Below the pieces are notes generated by a model. It was not told where the DNA came from. It searched no databases and was given only the letters and a program-made list of their open reading frames with translations. Below, piece after piece: positions 1-8,271 of a DNA stretch of 64,000 bases (position 1 is its first letter; each line of letters opens with the position of its first letter). The stretch lies in NCBI RefSeq assembly GCF_900108565.1, contig NZ_LT629971.1, positions 4,712,001 to 4,776,000 on the forward strand. Reading direction: 5' to 3'. A program made the position numbers and the translations under genes. The DNA comes from Mycolicibacterium rutilum. GTDB lineage: Bacteria; Actinomycetota; Actinomycetes; Mycobacteriales; Mycobacteriaceae.

Positions 1-799
1 CGAAGGTGCGCCGGGTGGTGTGTTCGAACCCGTGGGTGTTCTCCTCGACCTTGTCGAACACGATCACGGTGTCGTACAGCGAGAAGCCGAGGATGGTGAG
101 CAGGCCGATGACGGTCGCCGGTGTCACCTCGAACCCGACCACCGAGTACACCCCGGCGGTGACGATGAGGTCGAACGCGAGCGTGGCCAGCGCCGCGACC
201 GCCATGTAGCGCTCGTAGCGGACCGTGATGTAGATGGCGGCGAGTACCAGGAACACCACCAGCGCGATCAGCGCCTTCTGGGTGATCTGACCGCCCCAGG
301 TCTCCGACACCGCGGAGTCGCTGATCGCCTGCTTGCTGGGCTGGCCGTCGGAGCCCTTCGGTTTGAAGTCTTCGAACAGCGCCGTGCGCAGTTCCTCGGT
401 CTCCTCGTTCGTCAGCGTCTCGGAACGGATCTGCACGGTCGCCGAATCGCCGCTTCCGACCACGACCACCGACTCCGGCGCTTTACCGAGCGTCCGGTTG
501 AAGACGTCCTCGACCTGCTGGGTGGTCACCGTGCCGGACTCGGTGGCCGCCGGCATCGATACCTTGGTCCCGCCTTCGAAGTCGATGCCGAAGGTGAAGC
601 CGCGCAACAGCATGCTGGCGACGCAGACCGCGACGATCAGGCCGCTGACCGCGTACCACAGCTTGCGTTTGCCGATGACCTCGAACGCGCCGGTGCCGGT
701 GTAGAGGCGGACGAAGAACCCGTGCTGAGGCGTGGCCGCCTCGAGGTCGGGCGCCTCCACGGCGCCGCTCTGCTGGTCGTTGGCTGACTTGGCCGCCAT
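1..799 (-). CDS. secF: Protein translocase subunit SecF (C-terminus off window)
   Basis: SecF works with SecD in the inner membrane to help pull exported proteins through SecYEG using the proton gradient. About 266 residues are visible from the ATG at 799. There is a hydrophobic segment near residues 43-65, then the family motif GIDFEGGT, a periplasmic domain, and the start of the C-terminal membrane bundle with LLTILGFSLYDTVIVFDKVE, the conserved SecF signature. The window edge cuts the last part of the bundle. The start lies 3 bases after the secD stop, so the two are translated together. The SecF assignment rather than a second SecD rests on order, length and the motif. Confidence 0.97.
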   Translation of the reverse strand, partial: MAAKSANDQQSGAVEAPDLEAATPQHGFFVRLYTGTGAFEVIGKRKLWYAVSGLIVAVCVASMLLRGFTFGIDFEGGTKVSMPAATESGTVTTQQVEDVFNRTLGKAPESVVVVGSGDSATVQIRSETLTNEETEELRTALFEDFKPKGSDGQPSKQAISDSAVSETWGGQITQKALIALVVFLVLAAIYITVRYERYMAVAALATLAFDLIVTAGVYSVVGFEVTPATVIGLLTILGFSLYDTVIVFDKVEENTHGFEHTTRRTF

Positions 800-802
800 G
801 TG

Positions 803-2638
803 TCAATCCCGTCCCGTCGCGTGCGCGGCTGCTCGTCGTTCCCTGGCGATCTGCTGAACGGCCCCAAGGCCGTTGAGCGCCGGCTTGGCCAGCAGCGTCG
901 ACTTCGACGCCAGGTACACCAGCGGCCAGGTCACCAGGAAGACGACGACGACGTCGAGCACCGTGGTCAGCCCCAGCGTGAAGGCGAAGCCCTTCACCTG
1001 GCCCACCGCCAGGATGTAGAGCACCACCGCGGCGAGCAGTGTCACCGCGTTGCCCGACACGATCGTCTTACGCGCTCGGGCCCAACCGCGCGGCACCGCC
1101 GAGCGGAACGAACGCCCTTCGCGTATCTCGTCTTTGATGCGTTCGAAGAACACCACGAACGAGTCCGCGGTCATACCGATACCGATGATCAGACCTGCGA
1201 TACCGGCCAGGTCCAATGTGTAGTTGATCCATCTGCCGAGCAGTACGAGTATCGCGAAAACCATTGCGCCCGAAGCGATCAGCGAAAGTGCGGTGAGCAC
1301 ACCCAGCATCCGGTAGTAGAGCAGCGAGTACAGCAGCACCAGCGCCAAGCCGACCGCACCGGCGATCAGGCCCGCCCGCAACGACGACAGCCCCAGGGTC
1401 GCCGAGACGGTTTCTGCCTCAGACGATTCGAAGGACAGCGGCAGTGACCCGTATTTGAGCACGTTGGCCAGTTCGCGCGCGGTGCTCTGGGTGAACTGCC
1501 CGGTGATCTGGGTGCGACCTCCGGGGATCGCCTCCTGGATCTCGGGGGCGCTCATCACCTTGGAGTCGAGGACGAACGCGGTCTGCGTGCCCACGTTGGC
1601 CGCGGTGAAGTCCGCCCAGATCTTCGAGCCTTCGCTCTTGAACTGCACATCGACGACATACTCGCCGCGCTGCTGGTCCAACCCGGAGGTGGCGTCCTGG
1701 ATCTGCTCGCCGCTTAGGATCGACTTGTCCAGCAGATACACCGTCGCGCCGTCGTCGGAGCAGGTGATCAGCGGCAGGTTCGGATCGTCATTGCCCGCCA
1801 GCACGTCGTCCTGACCGCAGCGGGTGGCTTGGAACTGCAGGGCCAGGATCTGGATCTGCTGATCGGTGCTCTGGCGCAACTGCTTCTCGTCGGCGATGCG
1901 CTGCTGCAGCGGGACGTCACCCGGTCCGCGGGGTCCCGGCGGCGTGGGTGCGGGCTGCCCGGGTCCCGGAGGCGGAGTCGGCTGGGGCGTCGGCGGGGGC
2001 TCCGGCGCGGGCTGGGCCGGCAGATCCTGCGGATAGGGCCGCGGCTGCGGCGGGGCAGGCGCGGTCGGCGGTGCCGGCGGCTGCTGCCCGGCCGGCGCAC
2101 CGCCCGGACCGATCGGTGCGCCCGGCTCGGCGGGGGCGATCGGCGGCAGCCCGGGCACCCCCGGCACCCCACCGGCGGGCGGAGCGCCCCCAGCAGGAGC
2201 ACCACCGGGCGGGGCGCCCTCGGGCCCCTCGGTCGGCGGCTGCTGGGCCTGGCCCTGCGCGGGGATCTGATACAGCACCGGCCGGATGTAGAGCCGCGCT
2301 GTCTGTCCGAGGTTGCGGGCTTCGCTGCTCTCGTTGCCGGGCACCGTGATCACCAGGTTGTTGCCGTCGATGATCACCTCGGACCCGGAGACGCCGAGCC
2401 CGTTCACGCGGTCGTTGATGATCTGCTGCGCCTGGTTGAGCGCGTCACGCGTGGGCGGTGAACCGTCGGGCGTGCGCGCGGTCAGCGTGACACGGGTGCC
2501 GCCCTGCAGGTCGATGCCGAGTTTCGGCTCGGGCTTCTTGGTTCCGGTCAGGAACACCAGCAGGTAGGCGCCGATGAGCAACACCAAGAACAGCGTTAGG
2601 TAGCGGGCAGGGTGAACCGGCGCCGAAGACGATGCCAC
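803..2638 (-). CDS. secD: Protein translocase subunit SecD
   Basis: Partner of SecF in Sec-dependent export. The 611-residue protein has an N-terminal membrane segment (about 15-32), the motif GIDLQGGTRV, a large extracytoplasmic domain, and five C-terminal membrane helices (about 420-570) containing IGMTADSFVVFFERIKDE, equivalent to the usual DANVLIFERIKEE motif. Residues about 130-245 form a proline/alanine/glycine-rich low-complexity insertion inside the extracytoplasmic domain; mycobacterial SecD proteins are known for such inserts. It lies between yajC and secF on the same strand, the standard yajC-secD-secF operon. Confidence 0.98.
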   Translation of the reverse strand: MASSSAPVHPARYLTLFLVLLIGAYLLVFLTGTKKPEPKLGIDLQGGTRVTLTARTPDGSPPTRDALNQAQQIINDRVNGLGVSGSEVIIDGNNLVITVPGNESSEARNLGQTARLYIRPVLYQIPAQGQAQQPPTEGPEGAPPGGAPAGGAPPAGGVPGVPGLPPIAPAEPGAPIGPGGAPAGQQPPAPPTAPAPPQPRPYPQDLPAQPAPEPPPTPQPTPPPGPGQPAPTPPGPRGPGDVPLQQRIADEKQLRQSTDQQIQILALQFQATRCGQDDVLAGNDDPNLPLITCSDDGATVYLLDKSILSGEQIQDATSGLDQQRGEYVVDVQFKSEGSKIWADFTAANVGTQTAFVLDSKVMSAPEIQEAIPGGRTQITGQFTQSTARELANVLKYGSLPLSFESSEAETVSATLGLSSLRAGLIAGAVGLALVLLYSLLYYRMLGVLTALSLIASGAMVFAILVLLGRWINYTLDLAGIAGLIIGIGMTADSFVVFFERIKDEIREGRSFRSAVPRGWARARKTIVSGNAVTLLAAVVLYILAVGQVKGFAFTLGLTTVLDVVVVFLVTWPLVYLASKSTLLAKPALNGLGAVQQIARERRAAAHATGRD

Positions 2639-2715
2639 GTTTCCTCAGGTCTCCTCGAGATCAGTACGAGCACCGCAAAGATTACGGCCTCTTGCTGTGC
2701 TGTTGGCCCTCGGAC

Positions 2716-3057
2716 TCAGCCGTCCGTCTTCGTGTTCGGGGTGTCGGTGAGCTCGGTGGCGGTCGACTCGGGCTCAGCGGTGTCGTCGTCGAACTCGTCG
2801 TCCTCGGTGATGCGGTCACGCACCGCGAGCTTCATCCAGGTGGTGACGACGCCCGGCGCGATCTCGAGTTCGACGTCGTCATCGGTGATGCCGACGATGG
2901 TGCCCTGCAGGCCGGAGGTGGTGTGCACGCGGTCGCCGATCTGAAGCGAATTGTGCAGGTCGATCGTGGCCTGCATGGCCTTCTTCTGGCGTCGCGAGGC
3001 GAAGAACATGAAGGCGCCGAGCACGATGAGCAGGGGCAAGAAGACGACGAGGTCCAT
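2716..3057 (-). CDS. yajC: Preprotein translocase accessory subunit YajC
   Basis: Small single-span membrane protein that associates with SecDF. The 113 residues begin with a membrane helix (about 2-19), then FASRRQKKAMQ and a YajC core (IGDRVHTTSGLQGTIVGI), and end in an acidic tail rich in D, E and T. It is first in the leftward operon, with about 77 bases before secD. The 254-base gap on its other side to gabT is divergent and should hold both promoters. Confidence 0.95.
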   Translation of the reverse strand: MDLVVFLPLLIVLGAFMFFASRRQKKAMQATIDLHNSLQIGDRVHTTSGLQGTIVGITDDDVELEIAPGVVTTWMKLAVRDRITEDDEFDDDTAEPESTATELTDTPNTKTDG

Positions 3058-3311
3058 GGCAAAACTGTCTTTCGTTAGGTTTTGTGGTGATGGCGCAGCG
3101 ACGGTCGGGCCACGCGCCCATAAGTGACCAGTGTGCCATTGCGGGCGTTTGTGGCCGTGGCCCCGTCACGATCCGGGGCCGCCCGGCCCCGCCAGTGGTC
3201 CACGCTCGAGGCGATGGGCGACGAATTCCGTCGCTGTGTGCGACAGCGGGAGATGATCTCGCCACATGCCACCGGCTTTATCAACCGGATCGGTGCCCGC
3301 ACGGCTAGGCT

Positions 3312-4661
3312 TTGACCACGATGAGCACCCTCGACCAGAGCCGCTACCTCGCCACCCCGATTCCGGGCCCCCGCTCGCAGGAACTGATCGACCGCAAGGC
3401 CGCCGCCGTGTCCCGCGGCATCGGCAACACCATGCCGGTCTACGCCGCGCGCGCCTTCGGCGGCATCGTCGAAGACGTCGACGGGAACCGGTTGATCGAC
3501 CTCGGATCGGGCATCGCGGTCACCACGATCGGCAATTCGTCGCCGCGGGTGGTCGACGCGGTGCGCAGGCAGGCGGCCGAGTTCACCCACACCTGCTTCA
3601 TGATCACCCCCTACGAGGGGTACGTCGCGGTCGCCGAGCACTTGAACCGGCTGACGCCAGGCACCGGCGAGAAGCGCTCGGCGCTGTTCAACTCGGGCTC
3701 GGAGGCGGTCGAGAACGCGATCAAGATCGCGCGGTCGTACACCGGCAAGTCGGCCGTCGTCTCGTTCGACCACGCCTATCACGGCCGCACCAACCTGACG
3801 ATGGCGCTGACCGCCAAGTCGATGCCCTACAAGCACGGCTTTGGCCCGTTCGCCCCCGAGATCTACCGCGCGCCGCTGTCGTATCCGTTCCGCGACGGGG
3901 AATTCGGCAAGGAGATCGCCACCGACGGGGCGCTGGCGGCCAAACGGGCGCTGACCGTCATCGACAAGCAGGTCGGCGCGGACAACCTCGCCGCGGTGCT
4001 CATCGAGCCCATCCAGGGCGAGGGCGGGTTCATCGTGCCTGCCGACGGTTTCCTGCCCGCGCTGCAGGGTTGGTGCCGCGACAACAACGTGGTGTTCATC
4101 GCTGACGAGGTGCAGACCGGTTTCGCGCGCACCGGTGCGATGTTCGCCTGCGAACACGAGGGCATCGAACCCGACCTCATCGTCACCGCCAAGGGCATCG
4201 CCGACGGTCTGCCGCTGTCGGCGGTCACCGGGCGCGCCGAGATCATGGACGCCCCGCACGTCAGCGGTCTGGGCGGCACGTACGGCGGCAACCCGATCGC
4301 GTGTGCGGCTGCGTTGGCCACGATCGAGACGATCGAGGCCGACGGTCTGGTCGAACGCGCTCGCGAGATCGAGACGCTGATGAAGGACCGGCTCGGGCGG
4401 CTGCAAGCCGAGGACGACCGCATCGGCGATGTCCGCGGCCGCGGCGCGATGATCGCGATGGAATTCGTGAAGCCGGGCACCCTCGAGCCCGACGCGGAAC
4501 TGACCAGGGCGCTGTGCGCCGGCTGCCACGCTGCCGGGGTGATCGTGTTGTCCTGCGGCACTTTCGGGAATGTGGTGCGCTTTCTTCCGCCTCTGACGAT
4601 CAGCGACGACCTGCTCGTCGAGGGTCTCGATGTACTCGAACTCGTGCTCAAAGACCTGTGA
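3312..4661 (+). CDS. gabT: 4-aminobutyrate aminotransferase
   Basis: PLP-dependent class III aminotransferase that moves the amino group of GABA to 2-oxoglutarate, giving succinate semialdehyde. The 449 residues match the mycobacterial GabT length. Visible motifs are NSGSEAVENAIKIAR (cofactor phosphate region), FDHAYHGRTNLT, FIADEVQTGFARTG, and TAKGIADGLPLSA with the PLP lysine at about residue 294. The next gene, an aldehyde dehydrogenase, starts 10 bases downstream, so the pair forms an amine/GABA degradation unit. The substrate is inferred from family and synteny. Confidence 0.95.
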   Translation: MTTMSTLDQSRYLATPIPGPRSQELIDRKAAAVSRGIGNTMPVYAARAFGGIVEDVDGNRLIDLGSGIAVTTIGNSSPRVVDAVRRQAAEFTHTCFMITPYEGYVAVAEHLNRLTPGTGEKRSALFNSGSEAVENAIKIARSYTGKSAVVSFDHAYHGRTNLTMALTAKSMPYKHGFGPFAPEIYRAPLSYPFRDGEFGKEIATDGALAAKRALTVIDKQVGADNLAAVLIEPIQGEGGFIVPADGFLPALQGWCRDNNVVFIADEVQTGFARTGAMFACEHEGIEPDLIVTAKGIADGLPLSAVTGRAEIMDAPHVSGLGGTYGGNPIACAAALATIETIEADGLVERAREIETLMKDRLGRLQAEDDRIGDVRGRGAMIAMEFVKPGTLEPDAELTRALCAGCHAAGVIVLSCGTFGNVVRFLPPLTISDDLLVEGLDVLELVLKDL

Positions 4662-4671
4662 AGGAGATCGA

Positions 4672-6105
4672 ATGACCAAGGTGCAGAACTTCATCGGCGG
4701 TGAGCTCGTCGACTCGGTCGGCGGAGCCACCATGCCGCTGGTCGACCCGACGACCGGTGAGCAGTACGCCACGGCGCCGATCTCGAACGAGGCCGACATC
4801 GACAACGCCTACGCGGCGGCGGAAAAGGCGTTCGCCGATTGGAAGCGCACCACTCCGTCGGCGCGGCAGAAGGCGCTGCTCGACTTCGCCGACGAGGTCG
4901 AGAAGAACGCGCAGGCGCTCGTCGAGGCCGAGGGCCGCAATACCGGTAAACCCAACCACGTGACCATGGCCGAAGAGATCCCGCCGATGGTCGACCAGAT
5001 CCGGTTCTTCGCCGGCGCGGCGCGGATGCTGGAAGGTAAGTCGGCCGGCGAGTACATGGAGAACCACACCTCGTGGATCCGACGCGAACCCGTCGGCGTG
5101 GTCGGGCAGGTGGCGCCGTGGAACTACCCGATGATGATGGCGATCTGGAAGTTCGTCCCCGCGGTCGCCGCCGGCAACACCGTCGTCATCAAGCCCAGCG
5201 ACACCACCCCGGCCACCACGGTGATGCTGGCCGAGTTGGCGGCCAAGCACTTTCCGCCAGGCGTGCTGAATGTCGTTTGCGGCGACCGGGATACCGGTGC
5301 CGCGGTGGTGGCGCACCCGACTCCGCAGATGGTGTCGATCACCGGGTCGGTCGCGGCGGGCCGCGCGGTCGCGGTCAGCGCCGGCGGGCACCTCAAGCGC
5401 ACGCACCTGGAGTTGGGCGGCAAGGCGCCGGTGATCGTGTTCGACGACAGCGACATCGCCTCGGCCGCCGAAGGCATCGCCACCGCCGGCTATTTCAACG
5501 CCGGGCAGGACTGCACGGCAGCGACCCGCGTGCTGGCCACGTCGAAGGTGGCCGCTGAGCTGACCGACGCGCTGGCCGAGCAGGCGCGCGGGGCGACGAC
5601 GACGTACGGCAAGCCCGCCGACGACGAGGACGCGTGGGTGCCGCCGGTGAACAACTCCAATCAGCTGGAGCGGGTGCTCGGATTCCTGGGCGACGTGCCG
5701 TCGCACGCGTCGGTCGCTGCCGGCGGGGGACGCCAGGGCGACAAGGGTTTCTACGTCGAGCCGACGGTGATCGGCGGGCTGCGCCAGGGCGACCGGTTGG
5801 TGCAACAGGAGATCTTCGGCCCGGTCATCACCGTGCAGTCGTTCTCCGATGAGGATGAGGCGATCGCGTGGGCCAACGGCACCGAGTACGGGCTGGCGTC
5901 CTCGGTGTGGACCAAGGATGTGTCACGGGCGTTGCGCGTCTCTGCCGCATTGGATTTCGGCTGCGTGTGGATCAACACGCACATCCCTCTTGTGGCCGAG
6001 ATGCCGCACGGCGGGTTCAAGTCGTCGGGCCACGGCAAGGATCTGTCGATGTACGGCTTCGAGGACTACACCCGCGTCAAGCATGTGATGGCCTACACGG
6101 GGTAG
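4672..6105 (+). CDS. NAD(P)-dependent aldehyde dehydrogenase (aminobutyraldehyde/betaine-aldehyde type)
   Basis: Oxidises an aldehyde to its acid. The start at 4672 is chosen over an upstream in-frame ATG at 4630 because AAGGAG sits just before it and the upstream choice would overlap gabT. The 477-residue protein has the cofactor region VAPWNYPMMMAIWK, LELGGKAPVIVFDDSD with the general-base Glu near residue 247, and the catalytic Cys near residue 281 in GQDCTAATR. The N-terminus resembles gamma-aminobutyraldehyde dehydrogenases. Beside gabT it could feed putrescine-derived aldehyde into GABA, but succinate semialdehyde or betaine aldehyde cannot be excluded. Confidence 0.92.
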   Translation: MTKVQNFIGGELVDSVGGATMPLVDPTTGEQYATAPISNEADIDNAYAAAEKAFADWKRTTPSARQKALLDFADEVEKNAQALVEAEGRNTGKPNHVTMAEEIPPMVDQIRFFAGAARMLEGKSAGEYMENHTSWIRREPVGVVGQVAPWNYPMMMAIWKFVPAVAAGNTVVIKPSDTTPATTVMLAELAAKHFPPGVLNVVCGDRDTGAAVVAHPTPQMVSITGSVAAGRAVAVSAGGHLKRTHLELGGKAPVIVFDDSDIASAAEGIATAGYFNAGQDCTAATRVLATSKVAAELTDALAEQARGATTTYGKPADDEDAWVPPVNNSNQLERVLGFLGDVPSHASVAAGGGRQGDKGFYVEPTVIGGLRQGDRLVQQEIFGPVITVQSFSDEDEAIAWANGTEYGLASSVWTKDVSRALRVSAALDFGCVWINTHIPLVAEMPHGGFKSSGHGKDLSMYGFEDYTRVKHVMAYTG

Positions 6106-6115
6106 TGCCGGTAGG

Positions 6116-6424
6116 TCAGAAGACGGCCGCGCCGACCAGTGAGGCGACGAACCGCTGAATCTCGTCGGCGGTGAGTTCGACGCCGTCGACCTCGAGGTCG
6201 ATCAGGTCCGAGAGCAGGTCGTCGGTCGGCTTCCAGCAGCGCTCGGCGATCTTGAGGTCGACGTACTGAAACAGCGCCTCTTCGTCGCGCGGCGTCATCG
6301 GGCCTGCGGCCCATCGGGCGAACATCGCCCAGTCCTCGCGCGGGAAGCCGAAGATCTCGCAGACGGCGGTGGCCGAGTTCTGGCGTGCGGCAATCGAATC
6401 GGTGATGCCAGGCCTGTCGGGCAT
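6116..6424 (-). pseudogene. Cytochrome P450 fragment (central region only)
   Basis: A 102-residue frame resembling the middle of a bacterial P450: VCEIFGFPREDWAMFARWAAG followed by DDLLSDLIDLEVDGVELTADEIQRFVASLVGA, the stretch leading into helix I. It stops just before the oxygen-binding AGxET motif. The ExxR and haem-cysteine regions are absent, so it cannot be a working P450. The ATG at 6424 nevertheless has a near-perfect AGGAGG six bases upstream. It converges on the aldehyde dehydrogenase with 10 bases between stops. It may be a decayed P450 or a small protein derived from one. Confidence 0.6.
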
Positions 6425-6630
6425 GTCGGCCTCCTGAAGAATAGGGGTGAAAATTACTATCGGGTCCGCCGGCGCCGAGTTCATCGGCTCGATGGCGTAC
6501 TTCTGCAAACGTTTAGATAGCCACGCTATCTTCCAGAAAACACCCGGTCAGTCACCCAGATCACAGCAGGCGGGTGAGTCTCATCCCATCGGTCCGGCGA
6601 TGCGACGCACATCACCCCGAACACGCGAAA

Positions 6631-6678
6631 AGGCGCAAAGTGCCCCGGAAACCCCGAAAAAGAGGGCACTTTGCGCCT
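6631..6678 (-). terminator. Long perfect hairpin downstream of membrane protein gene
   Basis: Perfect 15-bp inverted repeat AGGCGCAAAGTGCCC / GGGCACTTTGCGCCT (arms 6631-6645 and 6664-6678) with an 18-base loop. It lies 32 bases beyond the stop of the leftward gene at 6710. There is no long T-run, which is common for mycobacterial terminators. Confidence 0.6.
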
Positions 6679-6709
6679 GCTCGCGGGAGAAGCCCCGCGG
6701 GCCAGTCGG

Positions 6710-7423
6710 CTAGCGGTGCACGAGGCGGTGTCCGCGCTGGCCGCCGCCACGGAACATGTCGCGCCAACTGCGGCGCCGCGGCTGTGCGGCGGTCGCGGTC
6801 GGCCCGATGAGTTCGGTCCGTTGATCGGCCATCACCGGCTGTGCGCCCGAAACCGGTTGCGCGCCGGTGTCCGTATGGGCGATGGCCGGTGCCGGCTCGG
6901 CGACAGCCGCCGCGGTCGCAGGACGCTCCGCCCACTCGACGTCACGCACGCTGCGCACCGAGATCCGGCCGAGCGCGGCGGCGCCGAGGAACACGATCAG
7001 CGCGCCCAGGCCGTAGAAATAGGTCAACTCGAGCGCGACACGCTTGGCCTCGGTCGCCGCGACCGGCACACCGGCGTCGCCCAGGCCGAGCGGACCCGCC
7101 AGCGCCCGTCCGACGATGAACCACGCGCCGGCCGCGACGGCCAGCCAGCCGCCGAGCATCGCGGTCGCGCGGTTGCGAGACTTCAACAGCAGTAGCCCGC
7201 CGAGGGCGGTCACGACGCCGGGCAGCACTTCGAGCCACCCGCGGCCGGTCGTCCACGCCCACGCCTGATCGGGGCTGAATGCGAAGTTCAGCTGCGGCCC
7301 GATGAATGGGGCGAGCGCGCCCCAGGCACCCAGCAGTATCAACAGGAATCCGCTCGTGGCGCCGCGGCTGCGCGGCATCCGCATCCGTCCACCCCGGGGG
7401 GGGCGTACACGCGTATCGGTCAT
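6710..7423 (-). CDS. Predicted four-helix membrane protein, function unknown
   Basis: Start set at the ATG at 7423, which has AGGAGG just upstream; the longer frame to 7888 runs over the divergent neighbour. The 237-residue product has a basic N-terminus, four likely membrane segments (about 22-42, 65-83, 92-112 and 133-153) and a hydrophilic Ala/Pro-rich tail ending in many Arg residues. The segment GFLLILLGAWGALAPFIGP resembles small mycobacterial membrane proteins of unknown role. It is divergent from the gene at 7500, with 76 bases between the starts. Confidence 0.8.
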   Translation of the reverse strand: MTDTRVRPPRGGRMRMPRSRGATSGFLLILLGAWGALAPFIGPQLNFAFSPDQAWAWTTGRGWLEVLPGVVTALGGLLLLKSRNRATAMLGGWLAVAAGAWFIVGRALAGPLGLGDAGVPVAATEAKRVALELTYFYGLGALIVFLGAAALGRISVRSVRDVEWAERPATAAAVAEPAPAIAHTDTGAQPVSGAQPVMADQRTELIGPTATAAQPRRRSWRDMFRGGGQRGHRLVHR

Positions 7424-7499
7424 GATGCCTCCTTGGTCGTGACCGGTGGTTACCCAAGCTGACGGCGCCGTAACCCGCACGATCGCTACCGTGTCATGC

Positions 7500-8126
7500 A
7501 TGCGACTCGACGCTGAGGCCGCCCGGAACCTGCTGGCCGACGCCTGGGACCGCTGGGCCCGACGGTGCGCCGAGCTCGCCGACGACGACTGGTCGGCACC
7601 CACCCGCTGCACCGGTTGGGATGTCGCGGCGCTGATCGCCCACGTCTGTCCCGAGCCGACGATGTTCGACCGGCTCGCCGAGGCGATCACCGATCCCCCG
7701 GCGGCGGTCACCGACGCAGCAATCCTGTTGCGCCGCTTCAACGAACCCGACGGCGTCGCCAACACCGGCGCGGACGCGCTCGCCGAGCGCGCGGTCACCG
7801 CAGCCGCGGCGCTCACACCGCAGACCGCGGCTGCCCGGTTCACCGAGACCGCCGAGCGACTGCGCGCCAACCACACCCGCGCCGACACCGTGATCGCCTA
7901 TCCGTTCGTGGACAGCACCACGCTCGCGGTGATCACCGAGACGGCGTTGATGGAGTCCACGGTGCACCTGCTCGACCTGGCGGCCGCGGTCGGTGGCGTC
8001 GACCCCTCCCCCGAGGCGCTGCGCGCCACACGAGACCTGCTGATTGCGGTGCCCGATCCGACGGTGGCGGTCGAGGCACTCGCCGGGCGTGCCGCCCCGT
8101 CAACGGCGCTGCCGGCCATCCGCTGA
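7500..8126 (+). CDS. Maleylpyruvate isomerase-type mycothiol-binding protein (DinB-like fold)
   Basis: The 208-residue protein has the hallmark start of the TIGR03083/MDMPI_N group: W..RCAELADDDWSAPTRCTGWDVAALIAHV. This is a four-helix DinB-like domain whose conserved His binds a metal. Family members use mycothiol in isomerase or transferase reactions; the substrate here is unknown. ATG 7500 is preferred because the earlier start at 7446 lies close to the divergent gene and the family domain begins at residue 1 with this choice. Confidence 0.8.
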   Translation: MRLDAEAARNLLADAWDRWARRCAELADDDWSAPTRCTGWDVAALIAHVCPEPTMFDRLAEAITDPPAAVTDAAILLRRFNEPDGVANTGADALAERAVTAAAALTPQTAAARFTETAERLRANHTRADTVIAYPFVDSTTLAVITETALMESTVHLLDLAAAVGGVDPSPEALRATRDLLIAVPDPTVAVEALAGRAAPSTALPAIR

Positions 8127-8271
8127 CGCGCCAAAATTCGCAGGCGCTCGCCGTCCCGTTCACAGCGAACTGCCAGCTCGGCCCGGAATAGTTTTAGTTT
8201 CACTAACGATGTTTCAGGTGGGCGCAACGGGGCGTCCCCCGCAATTCATGTTCGTCCAAAGGATTTTCGTG

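Noticed and set aside
3075..4805. 576-aa minus-strand ORF over gabT
   Set aside because: Arg/His/Asp-rich shadow of gabT in a GC-rich genome; gabT itself is unmistakable.
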